From: Flavobacterium sp. MC2016-06
Lineage (GTDB): Bacteria; Bacteroidota; Bacteroidia; Flavobacteriales; Flavobacteriaceae
DNA: 64,000 bases
Assembly (NCBI RefSeq): GCF_009711165.2
Contig: NZ_WMID02000017.1
Span: 69,296-133,295, forward strand
Direction of reading: 5' to 3'
A program made the translations under genes and the position numbers. Numbering within the stretch: the first letter of the stretch is position 1; every line of letters starts with the position of its first letter. The notes under the pieces are model-generated. The model was given only the letters and a program-made list of their open reading frames with translations. It was not told the origin of the DNA and ran no database searches. Shown here in pieces: positions 1 to 8,833 of the stretch.

Positions 1-656
1 CTTCTTCTAACTATCTGTCACAATGGGCGCAGCCAGATCTTCCTGTTTCTGAGGTTTTATTAGAGTTCTCCATTCCTAAAGATTCAGAAGGTCTTGCGGG
101 CTCATCAATGGCTACTTATTTTGGTTATAATAGTACGACTTATGCTAAATATGTGGCATCAGATGATTTGACGAATCTTTATGAAAATAACGATATCAGA
201 AAGCAATTGTTTACTACTGCTTCTCTTTCGACTTTGGTAAACGGAGTTCTTACAGGTGTAAATTTCAACTTTACGAAAAAGTTTCAGGATAATGCTGGAT
301 ATGTAGCTTTTAGATTAAGTGAAATGTATTTGGTACGTGCCGAAGCTGCTTTGGAAACGAATAAACCTGATCTTGCAATGGCCGACATCAATACCATTCG
401 CGCACGCGCAAATGCTTCTTTACTTACCACTACATTAAATTTAAAAGAAGATATTTTATCTGAAAGAAGAAAAGAATTGTGTTTTGAAGGACATTTATTC
501 TTTGACCTGACTCGCAATCAAAAAGGAGTTTCTAGAAACGACGGCTGTATTTCTAACAATTGCAGTATTACTTATCCATCTCTAAAATTTGTTCTGCCAA
601 TACCAACCTATAATATTAATCTTAATGAAAACTTACAACAAAATGAATCGTATTAA
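1..656 (+). CDS. SusD/RagB-family outer-membrane lipoprotein (5' end outside window)
   Basis: This is the C-terminal part of a SusD-like lipoprotein, the surface subunit that captures substrate and closes over a SusC TonB-dependent transporter. The frame is open from base 3, so the gene starts before the window. Visible family signatures are RLSEMYLVRAEAAL (a TPR-like helix), DINTIRARAN, the ERRKELCFEGHLFFDLTR block, and the ending LPIP...NENLQQNESY, which is typical of SusD C-termini. SusC is expected just upstream but cannot be seen. The stop overlaps the start of the next lipoprotein gene by 14 bases, which suggests one operon. The substrate cannot be told from this fragment. Confidence 0.93.
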   Translation, partial: SSNYLSQWAQPDLPVSEVLLEFSIPKDSEGLAGSSMATYFGYNSTTYAKYVASDDLTNLYENNDIRKQLFTTASLSTLVNGVLTGVNFNFTKKFQDNAGYVAFRLSEMYLVRAEAALETNKPDLAMADINTIRARANASLLTTTLNLKEDILSERRKELCFEGHLFFDLTRNQKGVSRNDGCISNNCSITYPSLKFVLPIPTYNINLNENLQQNESY

Positions 657-2109
657 GATATACAGCATATTAGCACTAAGCGCCTTATTTATTATTTCTT
701 GTTCAAAAGACGATTATAAATTAGGTTCTGAAATAGACCCGTATTTAAGGTTTAACTTTTTGGTGAAAAGTGATAACACACCTTTAGAATATCCTGCCGT
801 AAATGGAGGTTTAATTCCACAATCCAGTTATGTTAATAATGCAGTAAGGACCTTAAAAATTCCAGTTGCATTAACCACTCAACCTTTAAAAGAAGCTGTT
901 ACAGCCAATTTTAGTTCGACAACAACCGGCGACAATACCAGTTTTAGCTTAAATCCTGTTAATGAACTTTTGTTTCAAGGAAGTAAAGTGACTGATACTA
1001 TTTTTGTTTCTTTTGATAAAAGATGGAAAGAGAATCAAAGTATAACATTAAAATTAGAAACAGTTTCAGATCCCAATATTCACATCGGAAATTTGAATAC
1101 AGAATATGTAAACGATACTTTTAAAATTGATTTAGGAACTATTGCCACAAATTACACCTTTCCTGTAAACCGAATTGTTATTAAAGGTGAAGCTGGCGAA
1201 ACGGTAGATTTTAAGGTTAATTTCCCAAACGGATTTTTTCCTTCTGAAATTGAAAATCTTGAAATTTTTAAATTCTTAGACGGATTTAGTTATTCTTTAA
1301 CTCACGACGATTATGGAGATAATAGAAGTTCAATTACGTATCATTTAACGCTTTTAGAAGACATTCAAAATGATGATGTTTACTATGAGTCGGATATTAC
1401 ATTGATAAATGCCGGCGATTATACCGCAACAGGAAATTCAATTTTGCAGGTTGTAAAACCAATTAAATCAACAAGAGATATAAATGCAAATCCTGCTTCT
1501 AAATTTTACGATTTAACCAACCAATTTTATTTGACTTATGGTGAAACTTGGTTTGACAAAAGCGGCGTTTGTGCATGGCAGGCGTACAATGCGTTTACGT
1601 ATCCTGTAGTGGTTACAAAAGACAATGAAAATGCGATTTTATACAGCGATAAAGGTACAACAAATCCTGATGATGATATTTATCACGATGCTTTTAAAAT
1701 TGGGTTTAATGTAGCTTCTGGAACCAACACCACAAATTCATTCAATTTAAAAAGATGGTTTAGTAACGAAAGTACAACGGGAGCCAATTCTCCTGGATTT
1801 AATATCACGTCTGCTTTAGAATTTTTCCCAGAAAACGGAAACAGTAAAACACAAGGTAACGTTTTGGTGATTCCGCAATACATTACCATTACAGGAACCA
1901 ATAAAAATGTGCACAGTATTGCGATTTCTGGAGCTGGAACTTATAAAGAAATAAGTACTGGTTTGTTTGAAATTTCTTTTGAATTGAAATTAACCAATGA
2001 AGAACTTTTTGGAGGAACAGTAACAGCACAATACAAAATGTACAACAATAAAACCTATCCAAAACCAACTGCTTTAAGCATAGATTGTCCTAAAGAAGTT
2101 GATCTTTAA
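643..2109 (+). CDS. Large surface lipoprotein following SusD (DUF4843-like N-terminus)
   Basis: A 488-residue predicted lipoprotein. I chose the ATG at 643 because it gives a short signal peptide with a lipobox (FIISC, Cys about residue 20); ATGs at 589 and 625 would add a leader lying inside susD. The start overlaps the susD stop. The N-terminal 200 or so residues (CSKDD, YLRFNFLV, then beta-rich sequence) resemble DUF4843-type lipoproteins, which often follow SusCD. The C-terminal half, rich in Asn, Thr and aromatic residues, is not one I recognise. By position it is probably a SusE/F-like accessory that binds the substrate at the cell surface. The family call is tentative; the lipoprotein call is firm. 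Confidence 0.75.
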   Translation: MNRIKIYSILALSALFIISCSKDDYKLGSEIDPYLRFNFLVKSDNTPLEYPAVNGGLIPQSSYVNNAVRTLKIPVALTTQPLKEAVTANFSSTTTGDNTSFSLNPVNELLFQGSKVTDTIFVSFDKRWKENQSITLKLETVSDPNIHIGNLNTEYVNDTFKIDLGTIATNYTFPVNRIVIKGEAGETVDFKVNFPNGFFPSEIENLEIFKFLDGFSYSLTHDDYGDNRSSITYHLTLLEDIQNDDVYYESDITLINAGDYTATGNSILQVVKPIKSTRDINANPASKFYDLTNQFYLTYGETWFDKSGVCAWQAYNAFTYPVVVTKDNENAILYSDKGTTNPDDDIYHDAFKIGFNVASGTNTTNSFNLKRWFSNESTTGANSPGFNITSALEFFPENGNSKTQGNVLVIPQYITITGTNKNVHSIAISGAGTYKEISTGLFEISFELKLTNEELFGGTVTAQYKMYNNKTYPKPTALSIDCPKEVDL

Positions 2110-2142
2110 TTAAATGTTAGATGTTAAGTTGTTCACTGCTCC

Positions 2143-2175
2143 AGCTTTGTCAAAGTTTAAAACTTTGACAAAGCT
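2143..2175. repeat. 33-bp palindrome, copy 1
   Basis: Perfect inverted repeat with 16-bp arms (AGCTTTGTCAAAGTTT) around a single A. The same 33 bases recur exactly at 30769-30801, and a close variant lies at 2206-2238. It sits between the lipoprotein gene and the cytochrome peroxidase gene and has no T-run directly after the stem, so it is better called an interspersed repeat than a terminator. Confidence 0.9.
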
Positions 2176-2205
2176 TTTGACGTGTAAATTGAGACGGATT
2201 TGAAC

Positions 2206-2238
2206 AACTTTGTCAAAGTTCAAAACTTTGACAAAGTT
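2206..2238. repeat. 33-bp palindrome, variant copy 2
   Basis: Inverted repeat with 15-bp arms (AACTTTGTCAAAGTT) and a 3-base loop. It differs from copy 1 at the stem ends and loop. It lies 51 bases before the peroxidase start codon, so in the transcript it would form a strong hairpin ahead of that gene. Confidence 0.85.
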
Positions 2239-2288
2239 CAGCCTTGCTAATCTTGAGATTGAGACCAAAAATATAAAAACAAAAAAAG

Positions 2289-3431
2289 TTGAAAAAAGTA
2301 GTATTTCCCGTTTTATTCTTATTGAGTTTAACAGCTTACAAAAACATCGAAGAACCCGAATATATTGATATTCCGGAATTACGAAAACTGTATTCCAGCG
2401 GTGATGTTTCGTTGTGGCCTGCACCCGAATTACATGAAAATGTAGACAAAAATACATTTCAAGATATTGGAGTGCTTCCCGGCGTTACGTATCCAGATTA
2501 CAATCCGTATTCTAAAGAAAAAGAAAGTCTGGGAAAAATACTGTTTTTTGATCCGAGATTGTCTAAAAGCGGACAAATTGCCTGCGCTTCCTGCCACAAT
2601 CCTGAATTGGGATGGACAGATAATTTAACGCGTTCTTTTGGACACGACCGTCAAACTGGAAAACGAAACTCTATGACGATTCTAAATTCTGGTTATGCTA
2701 AAACTTTGTTTTGGGACGGACGTGCTTCAAGCCTTGAAGATCAAGCGCAATTTCCGATTGGTGACCCTTTAGAAATGAACGAAAAACTAACACTTGCTGT
2801 AGATAAAATTGCCAAAATAAAAGGATATAATTCCTTATTTACAGAAGCTTTTGGAGACAAAAAAGTTACTCAGGAAAGAATACAATATGCAATTGCTACT
2901 TTTGAAAGATCAATCAACAGTCCGAAAAGTAAATTTGATCAATTTGTGAGCGGAAAATCAGATGCTTATACCGATTCGCAGGTAAAAGGGATGCATCTTT
3001 TTAGAACCAAAGCGCAATGCATTAATTGTCATAATACGCCTTATTTCAGCGACAATCAATTTCATAATGACGGTCAGACTTTATTTGGTACCAAAAATGA
3101 GGATTTCGGACGTTACAATGTTACCAAAGATGTAAAAGATATTGGAAAATTCAGAACGCCGACGCTCCGCGAAGCTGTAAACACAAAACCGTGGATGCAT
3201 CACGGACATTTTCCGAGTTTATTGGATGTTGTCGAATTGTACAATCTTGGAAATCCTTCTCCTATTCAGAAAAAATATCTGGGAACAGCTAGAGATTCTT
3301 TGATTCCAAAAGCAGATCCAATGCTTAAAAAATTAGATTTAAGCAAAGAAGAAATAACAGATCTTTTGGCTTTTATAGAAACCTTGAGCACACCAACACG
3401 AAGAATTATGACACCAACATTACCCCAATAA
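2289..3431 (+). CDS. Di-haem cytochrome c peroxidase / MauG family
   Basis: A 380-residue di-haem peroxidase-family protein expected in the periplasm, where this family reduces peroxide or oxidises a protein partner. Two haem-binding CxxCH motifs are present, CASCH at 99-103 and CINCH at 244-248, with family blocks LGKILFFDPRLS, GWTDN and KFRTPTLREAVNTKPWMHHG. The only start that keeps the hydrophobic leader is TTG at 2289. The leader runs LSLTAYKN: the position where a lipobox cysteine would be expected is Tyr17 (TAC), one base from Cys (TGC). It follows the SusD locus by 179 bases that hold two palindromes. Its substrate is unknown. Confidence 0.9.
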   Translation: MKKVVFPVLFLLSLTAYKNIEEPEYIDIPELRKLYSSGDVSLWPAPELHENVDKNTFQDIGVLPGVTYPDYNPYSKEKESLGKILFFDPRLSKSGQIACASCHNPELGWTDNLTRSFGHDRQTGKRNSMTILNSGYAKTLFWDGRASSLEDQAQFPIGDPLEMNEKLTLAVDKIAKIKGYNSLFTEAFGDKKVTQERIQYAIATFERSINSPKSKFDQFVSGKSDAYTDSQVKGMHLFRTKAQCINCHNTPYFSDNQFHNDGQTLFGTKNEDFGRYNVTKDVKDIGKFRTPTLREAVNTKPWMHHGHFPSLLDVVELYNLGNPSPIQKKYLGTARDSLIPKADPMLKKLDLSKEEITDLLAFIETLSTPTRRIMTPTLPQ

Positions 3432-3467
3432 TAGTTTGTAAATTGCCCCCAAATATTGCAAACTTTT

Positions 3468-3501
3468 AAGCCTGTTTCTTTATATGGAACAGGCTTTTTT
3501 T
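3468..3501 (+). terminator. Rho-independent terminator after the peroxidase gene
   Basis: The stem AAGCCTGTTT...AACAGGCTT is followed by a run of seven T, 37 bases after the peroxidase stop. It closes the SusD-lipoprotein-peroxidase group. Confidence 0.85.
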
Positions 3502-3668
3502 GTGTATAAACGTATCAAGTTTTTAGATTATAATTGATATAAAGTTATCTATATTTGTTTATCAAGACAACTTTTAGCGAATCAATAAACATATTACAAC
3601 GGAGAAACTCTTCAAATAGATATGTTATATTAATCTTTATTAAAAAGCAAAAATGTCTTATATTTAAT

Positions 3669-5282
3669 ATGAAAAACATACTTAAAATAACAGTGCTCTT
3701 TATTTTTTTAACCACAAATTTTATGATCGGGCAATCTAAAGATAGTACTTTACAAAAGTTAATTGACAATAAACTAGTTGAACAAAAAGACGTAAAAAAT
3801 TTTGAAAATTATAAGGAAAAAATTAAAACACAATCTAATGCTTCCTATTTATATGGTTTATTTCAATCTGAATATAAAAACTTGACTGGACATTTATATT
3901 CTGAACTAGGATCCTATTTCAGCTTTGAAGAAACAAAACTAAATGACATTGAACAAAAAAAAGTAAATCAAGAACTTACCGATTATCTTTCGAAACTACA
4001 AAAATGTGAACTTATTAACGATAAGCAATTTCACGAATATCAAACAAAAATCGATGCTAATATTTATGTCTGTAAAATTCAATTCATTTTAGAAATCATG
4101 ACTCAATCTTTCAAAGCTGAATATATGGCTGTTGAAAAATTAAAAGCATTTGCAGACCAACTTAAAGACAAAGGAATAGTTAGTTCGCAATTCGAGAATC
4201 TTGTTACTTCTATTGATAACGGAAAAATAGAAAATCCTATTGACTTTCTATCCTATTGCAATAATACTGTAGTTATTAATGAAAAGGATTATTCTAATGA
4301 ACCTGAAATTTTTTTAGAACTCATTCATAAAAAAACAGGATCCATAATTCCAGAATTAGCTTTTACTGATTTTAATTTTAAAATTGTAATTGATAGTACA
4401 ACATTCGATGATAATTTCAAATTTTATGATTTTCTTATTTCTCTTCAATCAAATGGAAAAAATTATAAGCAAAAAAGCTTTTATCGCTCATACTCTCTAA
4501 CGAAAAACACTTATTCTAACAGCAAAATAGACTCTCAGGAATATTATCAAATATTTAATAAAATACTAGTAGACGTAAAGTCTCCTTACAGACTTCACGA
4601 AATTAAAACTTATAATGATGACAAACTTAATGAAGAAGCTTTTGGTATAATGGCATTAACAAAAGAACAAGAAAAAATGCTTCATGAAACAAATCTTTAT
4701 ATTATTCCGAGTTATGAAAATTTCAAAAATAAACCTACCAGCATTCAGATTGAAAAAGCAATTGAGGAATATACAAAAACTGGTTTATTTTCAAGTCTAA
4801 CAACTTCTCAAATTAATCAAGCAAAAGAAAAAATTGCAGAACAAGATAATAATGATTTCAATGAGATTCTTTCTGCATTTCCAAACATAATTTATTCTTA
4901 TGATACCGAACTTGCAAATCTTGAAGACCCTTATGCAGAATTAATCAAAGAATTTGCTAAAATTTCATATAATGAATTCAAGCCAACAAATATCTCGAAC
5001 AGTTTTGATATTGAAAAAGGTAAAAAGACAACTTTAAAATTTAAATTAGGAACTAAATCTTATTCTAAAATATTCAAAATTGATAACGATTGGATTGACT
5101 CTGACTTTTTTGCTTTTGTGAAAGCTGTGGTGTCTGAAAATAAACTTAAAGGACAGTTTTACGAATTATTCACAGACGGACAAGATGCTCAAGTTATTTA
5201 TCTTACAACGGAACAATATGATTATTTACGAGCTCAAAAACTATTAATTTTTGCAGATCAATGGCAGATGGAAGAAGAATAG
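3669..5282 (+). CDS. Secreted protein of unknown function, 537 aa
   Basis: I do not recognise this protein. The frame is open from 3555, but the ATG at 3669 begins a clear Sec signal peptide (MKNILKITVLFIFL, likely cut after about residue 20), so I chose it. The mature part is Lys-, Asn- and Glu-rich and mostly helical in character, with no Cys pairs, haem motifs or obvious repeats. Two helical stretches begin alike, with a turn and then sequences resembling GLFSSLTTSQINQAKEKI and KGIVSSQFENL. It lies alone between the peroxidase terminator and the convergent metal ATPase gene. Base composition is even more AT-rich than its neighbours. Probably periplasmic. Confidence 0.7.
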   Translation: MKNILKITVLFIFLTTNFMIGQSKDSTLQKLIDNKLVEQKDVKNFENYKEKIKTQSNASYLYGLFQSEYKNLTGHLYSELGSYFSFEETKLNDIEQKKVNQELTDYLSKLQKCELINDKQFHEYQTKIDANIYVCKIQFILEIMTQSFKAEYMAVEKLKAFADQLKDKGIVSSQFENLVTSIDNGKIENPIDFLSYCNNTVVINEKDYSNEPEIFLELIHKKTGSIIPELAFTDFNFKIVIDSTTFDDNFKFYDFLISLQSNGKNYKQKSFYRSYSLTKNTYSNSKIDSQEYYQIFNKILVDVKSPYRLHEIKTYNDDKLNEEAFGIMALTKEQEKMLHETNLYIIPSYENFKNKPTSIQIEKAIEEYTKTGLFSSLTTSQINQAKEKIAEQDNNDFNEILSAFPNIIYSYDTELANLEDPYAELIKEFAKISYNEFKPTNISNSFDIEKGKKTTLKFKLGTKSYSKIFKIDNDWIDSDFFAFVKAVVSENKLKGQFYELFTDGQDAQVIYLTTEQYDYLRAQKLLIFADQWQMEEE

Positions 5283-5315
5283 ATAATATCTGTCATCTGC
5301 CATTGATTTTATAAT

Positions 5316-7328
5316 TTAAAACTTCATTCTCTGAATTCTAACCGCATTCAAAATCGCAAGCAAAGCCACACCAACATCAGCAAAAACTGCTTCCCACATT
5401 GTAGCAAGTCCGCCAGCGCCTAAAAGTAATACTGCTGCTTTTACAACAAAAGCAAGCGTAATATTCTGCCAGACAATCTTTTTGGTTTGTTTTCCAATGT
5501 TTATCGCCATTGCAATTTTACTTGGTTTGTCGTCTTGAATTACAACATCTGCGGTTTCAATTGCAGCATCGCTTCCTAAACCTCCCATCGCGATTCCAAC
5601 GGTGCTTAAAGCAATTACAGGCGCATCGTTTACACCGTCGCCAACAAAAGCTACCGTTTCATTTTTGGCTTTAATTTCGTTCAATTTATCGACTTTATCT
5701 TCTGGCAGCAAATCACCAAAAGCATTTGTGATTCCGAGTTTTTGAGCTACAAATTGCACTACATTATTTTTATCACCGCTAAGCATTGTAGTTTTTACGC
5801 CTAATGCTTTTAGTTTTAAAACCGTAATTTGTGCGTCTTCTTTTATAGCATCTGCAATGGTTAAATAACCCGCGAACTTTTTATTGTATGCAATGGCAAT
5901 TGTGGTGTATACAATACTATTTTGGTCGATATCATATTTAATATCAAACTTATCCATCAACCTAAAATTACCTGCAAGCAATTCTTTTCCGTTAATAGAA
6001 GCTTTTAATCCGTGGCCCGAAATTTCTTCTACATTTTCTAATGCAATCGAAGCATCAATTTCACCTACATGTTCATGAATCGCTACAGCAACAGGATGTG
6101 TACTTTTGCTTTCTAGAACATTCACCATTTTTAAGATTTCTTCTTGATCAAAATCTTTCGAAATAAAAACTTCCTGCACTTTAAAAACACCTTCTGTCAT
6201 TGTTCCGGTTTTATCCACAACAACATTTTGAATAGTCGCAATACTGTCTAGAAAATTACTTCCTTTAAATAAAATTCCATTTTTACTTGCAGCACCAATT
6301 CCTCCAAAATACCCAAGCGGAATACTTATCACCAACGCACACGGACATGATATTACCAAGAAAACCAAAGCGCGGTATAACCATTCACTAAAAACATAAT
6401 TAGGCACAAAAAGCATTGGAAGTAAACAAATTGCAATTGCCAGATACACTACAATTGGAGTATACACTTTCGCAAATTTTCTAATAAAAAGTTCAGCAGG
6501 TGCTTTTTTGGTTGTCGCATTTTGAACCAATTCTAAAATTTTAGAAAGTTTACTGTCACTATAAGCAGTCGTAACTTTTACGAGTGCAATAGTATTTCCG
6601 TTAATCATTCCAGCCAGAACTTTTTCACCTTTTACTTTTGTGTCAGGTTTACTTTCTCCCGTTAAAGCTGCTGTATTAAAAGATGCCGTATCTGATAACA
6701 ATTCACCATCTAAACCTAATTTTTCTCCAGCTTTAAGCTGAATAATTGCACCTATTGCAGTTTCTTTGGCTTTTACTTTTGTAGCGATATTATCTTCTAA
6801 AATTGTAACTTCATCTGGGCGTTGGTCTAATAAACTTTTAATATTAGATTTTGCTTTACTAACTGCCAAACCTTGAAACACTTCTCCAATAGAATAAAAT
6901 AGCATTACTGCAACACCTTCTGGATATTGGCCAATCGCAAAAGCTCCGATTGTCGCAATGCACATTAAAAAAAACTCCGAAAAAACATCTCCTTTTACAA
7001 TGCTTTCGTATGCTTCTCTTAAAACTGGAATTCCAACAGGAAGATACGCCACAACATACCAGCCGATTCTAACATATCCTGCAAACCAAGACTGCGGAAA
7101 ATAGTTGTCAAACGCAATACCGATAAGCAATAAAACAAATGAAATTACTGCCGGCATAAACATCTGAAATAAACTGCCTTCTGTATTGTGTTCATGATTA
7201 TGTCCGTCGTGATCGTCATGGTCATGTCCATCATGATCAGAATGTACAGGCTCGTCGTGTGAACAGCAGCAACTCGATTGTTTTATTTTCTTTTTTGTAA
7301 CTTTTTCTTCTTTATGTATATGTTCCAT
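5316..7328 (-). CDS. Heavy-metal P-type ATPase (Zn/Cd/Co class) with His-rich N-terminus
   Basis: A 670-residue P1B-type ATPase that exports divalent soft metals at the cost of ATP across the inner membrane. The ion motif CPC is at 328-330, the phosphorylated Asp372 lies in DKTGT, followed by the HP dipeptide (HPVAVAIHEH) and the hinge GDGVNDAP. Near the C-terminus NAVRIQRMKF carries the Lys/Arg pattern seen in Zn/Cd pumps. Instead of the usual ferredoxin-like metal-binding domain, the N-terminus has a CCC cluster (20-22) and a run of about 20 residues made of His, Asp and Gly. It is the last gene of the metal operon. Copper is less likely because the CPC context and tail fit the zinc group. 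Confidence 0.93.
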   Translation of the reverse strand: MEHIHKEEKVTKKKIKQSSCCCSHDEPVHSDHDGHDHDDHDGHNHEHNTEGSLFQMFMPAVISFVLLLIGIAFDNYFPQSWFAGYVRIGWYVVAYLPVGIPVLREAYESIVKGDVFSEFFLMCIATIGAFAIGQYPEGVAVMLFYSIGEVFQGLAVSKAKSNIKSLLDQRPDEVTILEDNIATKVKAKETAIGAIIQLKAGEKLGLDGELLSDTASFNTAALTGESKPDTKVKGEKVLAGMINGNTIALVKVTTAYSDSKLSKILELVQNATTKKAPAELFIRKFAKVYTPIVVYLAIAICLLPMLFVPNYVFSEWLYRALVFLVISCPCALVISIPLGYFGGIGAASKNGILFKGSNFLDSIATIQNVVVDKTGTMTEGVFKVQEVFISKDFDQEEILKMVNVLESKSTHPVAVAIHEHVGEIDASIALENVEEISGHGLKASINGKELLAGNFRLMDKFDIKYDIDQNSIVYTTIAIAYNKKFAGYLTIADAIKEDAQITVLKLKALGVKTTMLSGDKNNVVQFVAQKLGITNAFGDLLPEDKVDKLNEIKAKNETVAFVGDGVNDAPVIALSTVGIAMGGLGSDAAIETADVVIQDDKPSKIAMAINIGKQTKKIVWQNITLAFVVKAAVLLLGAGGLATMWEAVFADVGVALLAILNAVRIQRMKF

Positions 7329-7466
7329 GTATGGAGAATTTCAGGTTTTATAACTTGCTAAATAATGTTCTAAATTTAAGGATTTTGTGTCAATTACAAT
7401 TAAGTAAAATTGTTTTAATCTCGCAGAAGCTTTTGGTTTTACGCAGATTCAGTCGATTTTAAAAAA

Positions 7467-7553
7467 AACTTTGCGCCTTCGCGTCTTTGCGAGGAAATTT
7501 CGCACCGAGATTTAAAAAAACTTAAAATTATAATCTCGCAAAGTCGCAAAGTT
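7467..7553. repeat. Imperfect inverted repeat of the CTTTGCGAG family
   Basis: The left part (7467-7493) reads AACTTTGCG...TCTTTGCGAG and the right part (7535-7553) reads CTCGCAAAGTCGCAAAGTT. They can pair as a long imperfect hairpin between the adaptor gene and the ATPase gene. The same words recur near 41215-41236 and in the tandem array at 54380-54739. The rest of this 259-base gap is AT-rich with no gene. Confidence 0.7.
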
Positions 7554-7587
7554 GTAAAACCTGAAACTTTAAACTTGAAACAAAAAA

Positions 7588-8832
7588 TTAGTGTTCATGC
7601 TCTCCACCGCCTTTCATTGCAGATAAAAGATAAAACGCACCTTTGGTAACAATTTTGACATTGGCAGGAATTTCGTCAACAAACTTTACTTCTGTAAAAC
7701 CTAAATCGGTTGTTCCAGGAATGACTTCTATGGCTTTAAAATGAATTTCTTCTTGTTGTTTTTCTTTATTTTCAGATTTTGTTTCTTCGTGCTTTTCTTC
7801 TTGTAAGTACACAAAATACTTATCTGCATTTCTCACAACTGCATCTTTTGGCAATGCTGGAACAGTTGCATTTGTAATATTGATATTGGCAGAAACATAC
7901 ATTCCGGGAATCAATCCTTTTGCATCTGCTGGTTCTATTTTAGCGTGTACTGCAACTGTTTTACTTTCGTTAGAAAATGATTTATTGATTCCGAAAATCT
8001 TTCCTTTAATCGATTTATTAGATTGATTCGTCAATACAAAATCAATTACCTGTCCTACAGATATTGAACCTAAATCTTTCTCATAAACATTTAAATCTAA
8101 ATGCATCTGACTGTTATCGACAACTTCAAACAAAGAAACTCCTGTTTGTGCATAAGCTCCTTTTGCTATGCTTATTTTCCCAACAAATCCGCTGATTGGC
8201 GCAACAATTGGCACTAAAGAGGTACTGCCTTTTGTACTAACATTTAACGCTTCTAATTTGTTTTTTGCTGCCTCTGCTCTGGCTCTTTCTGCTGCTAATT
8301 TTGATTTTACTTCTTGAAATATTTTCCTCGGATTTACATTTTCATCACTCAATGTTTTCTGGCGATTGTATTCTAATTGTAAATACTCAACATTTGCCAT
8401 AGCAGAATGATAATCTTCCTGCATTTCAATCACTTCGAGATTCTGAATTGTTGCCAAGACTTTGCCTTTATTGACATAAGTTCCTTCTAAAACAAAAATA
8501 TCTTTTACCGTTCCTCCTATCAAAGTCGAAACTTCTGCTGAGTTTTGCGGTGGCACGGTTGTATAACCATTTGCTTTAATGACTTTGTTTAAATTCCTAT
8601 TTTCTACAAGGCCGGTTTCAATTCCAATAGTTTTATATTGAGAAGCTGTTAAAACCGTTTCTGTTTTCTCGCTTTCATTTTCTTCTTGGGCTGTTTCTTC
8701 CTTTTTCTCATTGCAGCTGATTATTGTAATTGCAAAAAGCACAAAAAAATAACGCGGCGCACGCTGAGAAATTAAATTTTGCGGTAAATTATTAGCAAAC
8801 TTTGCGGTTAAATAATTATATATTTTTTTCAT
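7588..8832 (-). CDS. RND efflux periplasmic adaptor (CzcB/CusB family)
   Basis: Membrane-fusion lipoprotein that links the inner-membrane RND pump to the outer-membrane channel. Start chosen at 8832, one base after the stop of the TolC-type gene; an upstream ATG at 8922 would overlap that gene by 89 bases. The lipobox is IISC (Cys about residue 46), followed by an acidic linker. The barrel-sandwich (lipoyl-like) halves are seen as GGTVKDIFVLEGTYVNKG and LVPIVAPISGFVGKI, separated by a coiled-coil hairpin. A His/Glu/Lys segment near 350-370 could bind metal. The region before the hydrophobic core is unusually long (about 28 residues), and its DNA resembles intergenic repeat sequence. 414 aa. 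Confidence 0.92.
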   Translation of the reverse strand: MKKIYNYLTAKFANNLPQNLISQRAPRYFFVLFAITIISCNEKKEETAQEENESEKTETVLTASQYKTIGIETGLVENRNLNKVIKANGYTTVPPQNSAEVSTLIGGTVKDIFVLEGTYVNKGKVLATIQNLEVIEMQEDYHSAMANVEYLQLEYNRQKTLSDENVNPRKIFQEVKSKLAAERARAEAAKNKLEALNVSTKGSTSLVPIVAPISGFVGKISIAKGAYAQTGVSLFEVVDNSQMHLDLNVYEKDLGSISVGQVIDFVLTNQSNKSIKGKIFGINKSFSNESKTVAVHAKIEPADAKGLIPGMYVSANINITNATVPALPKDAVVRNADKYFVYLQEEKHEETKSENKEKQQEEIHFKAIEVIPGTTDLGFTEVKFVDEIPANVKIVTKGAFYLLSAMKGGGEHEH

Positions 8833-8833
8833 T

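Noticed and set aside
2110..2457. A 115-codon minus-strand frame between the SusD locus and the peroxidase.
   Set aside because: It runs across two palindromes and the start of the peroxidase gene and encodes no family pattern; it is a shadow.
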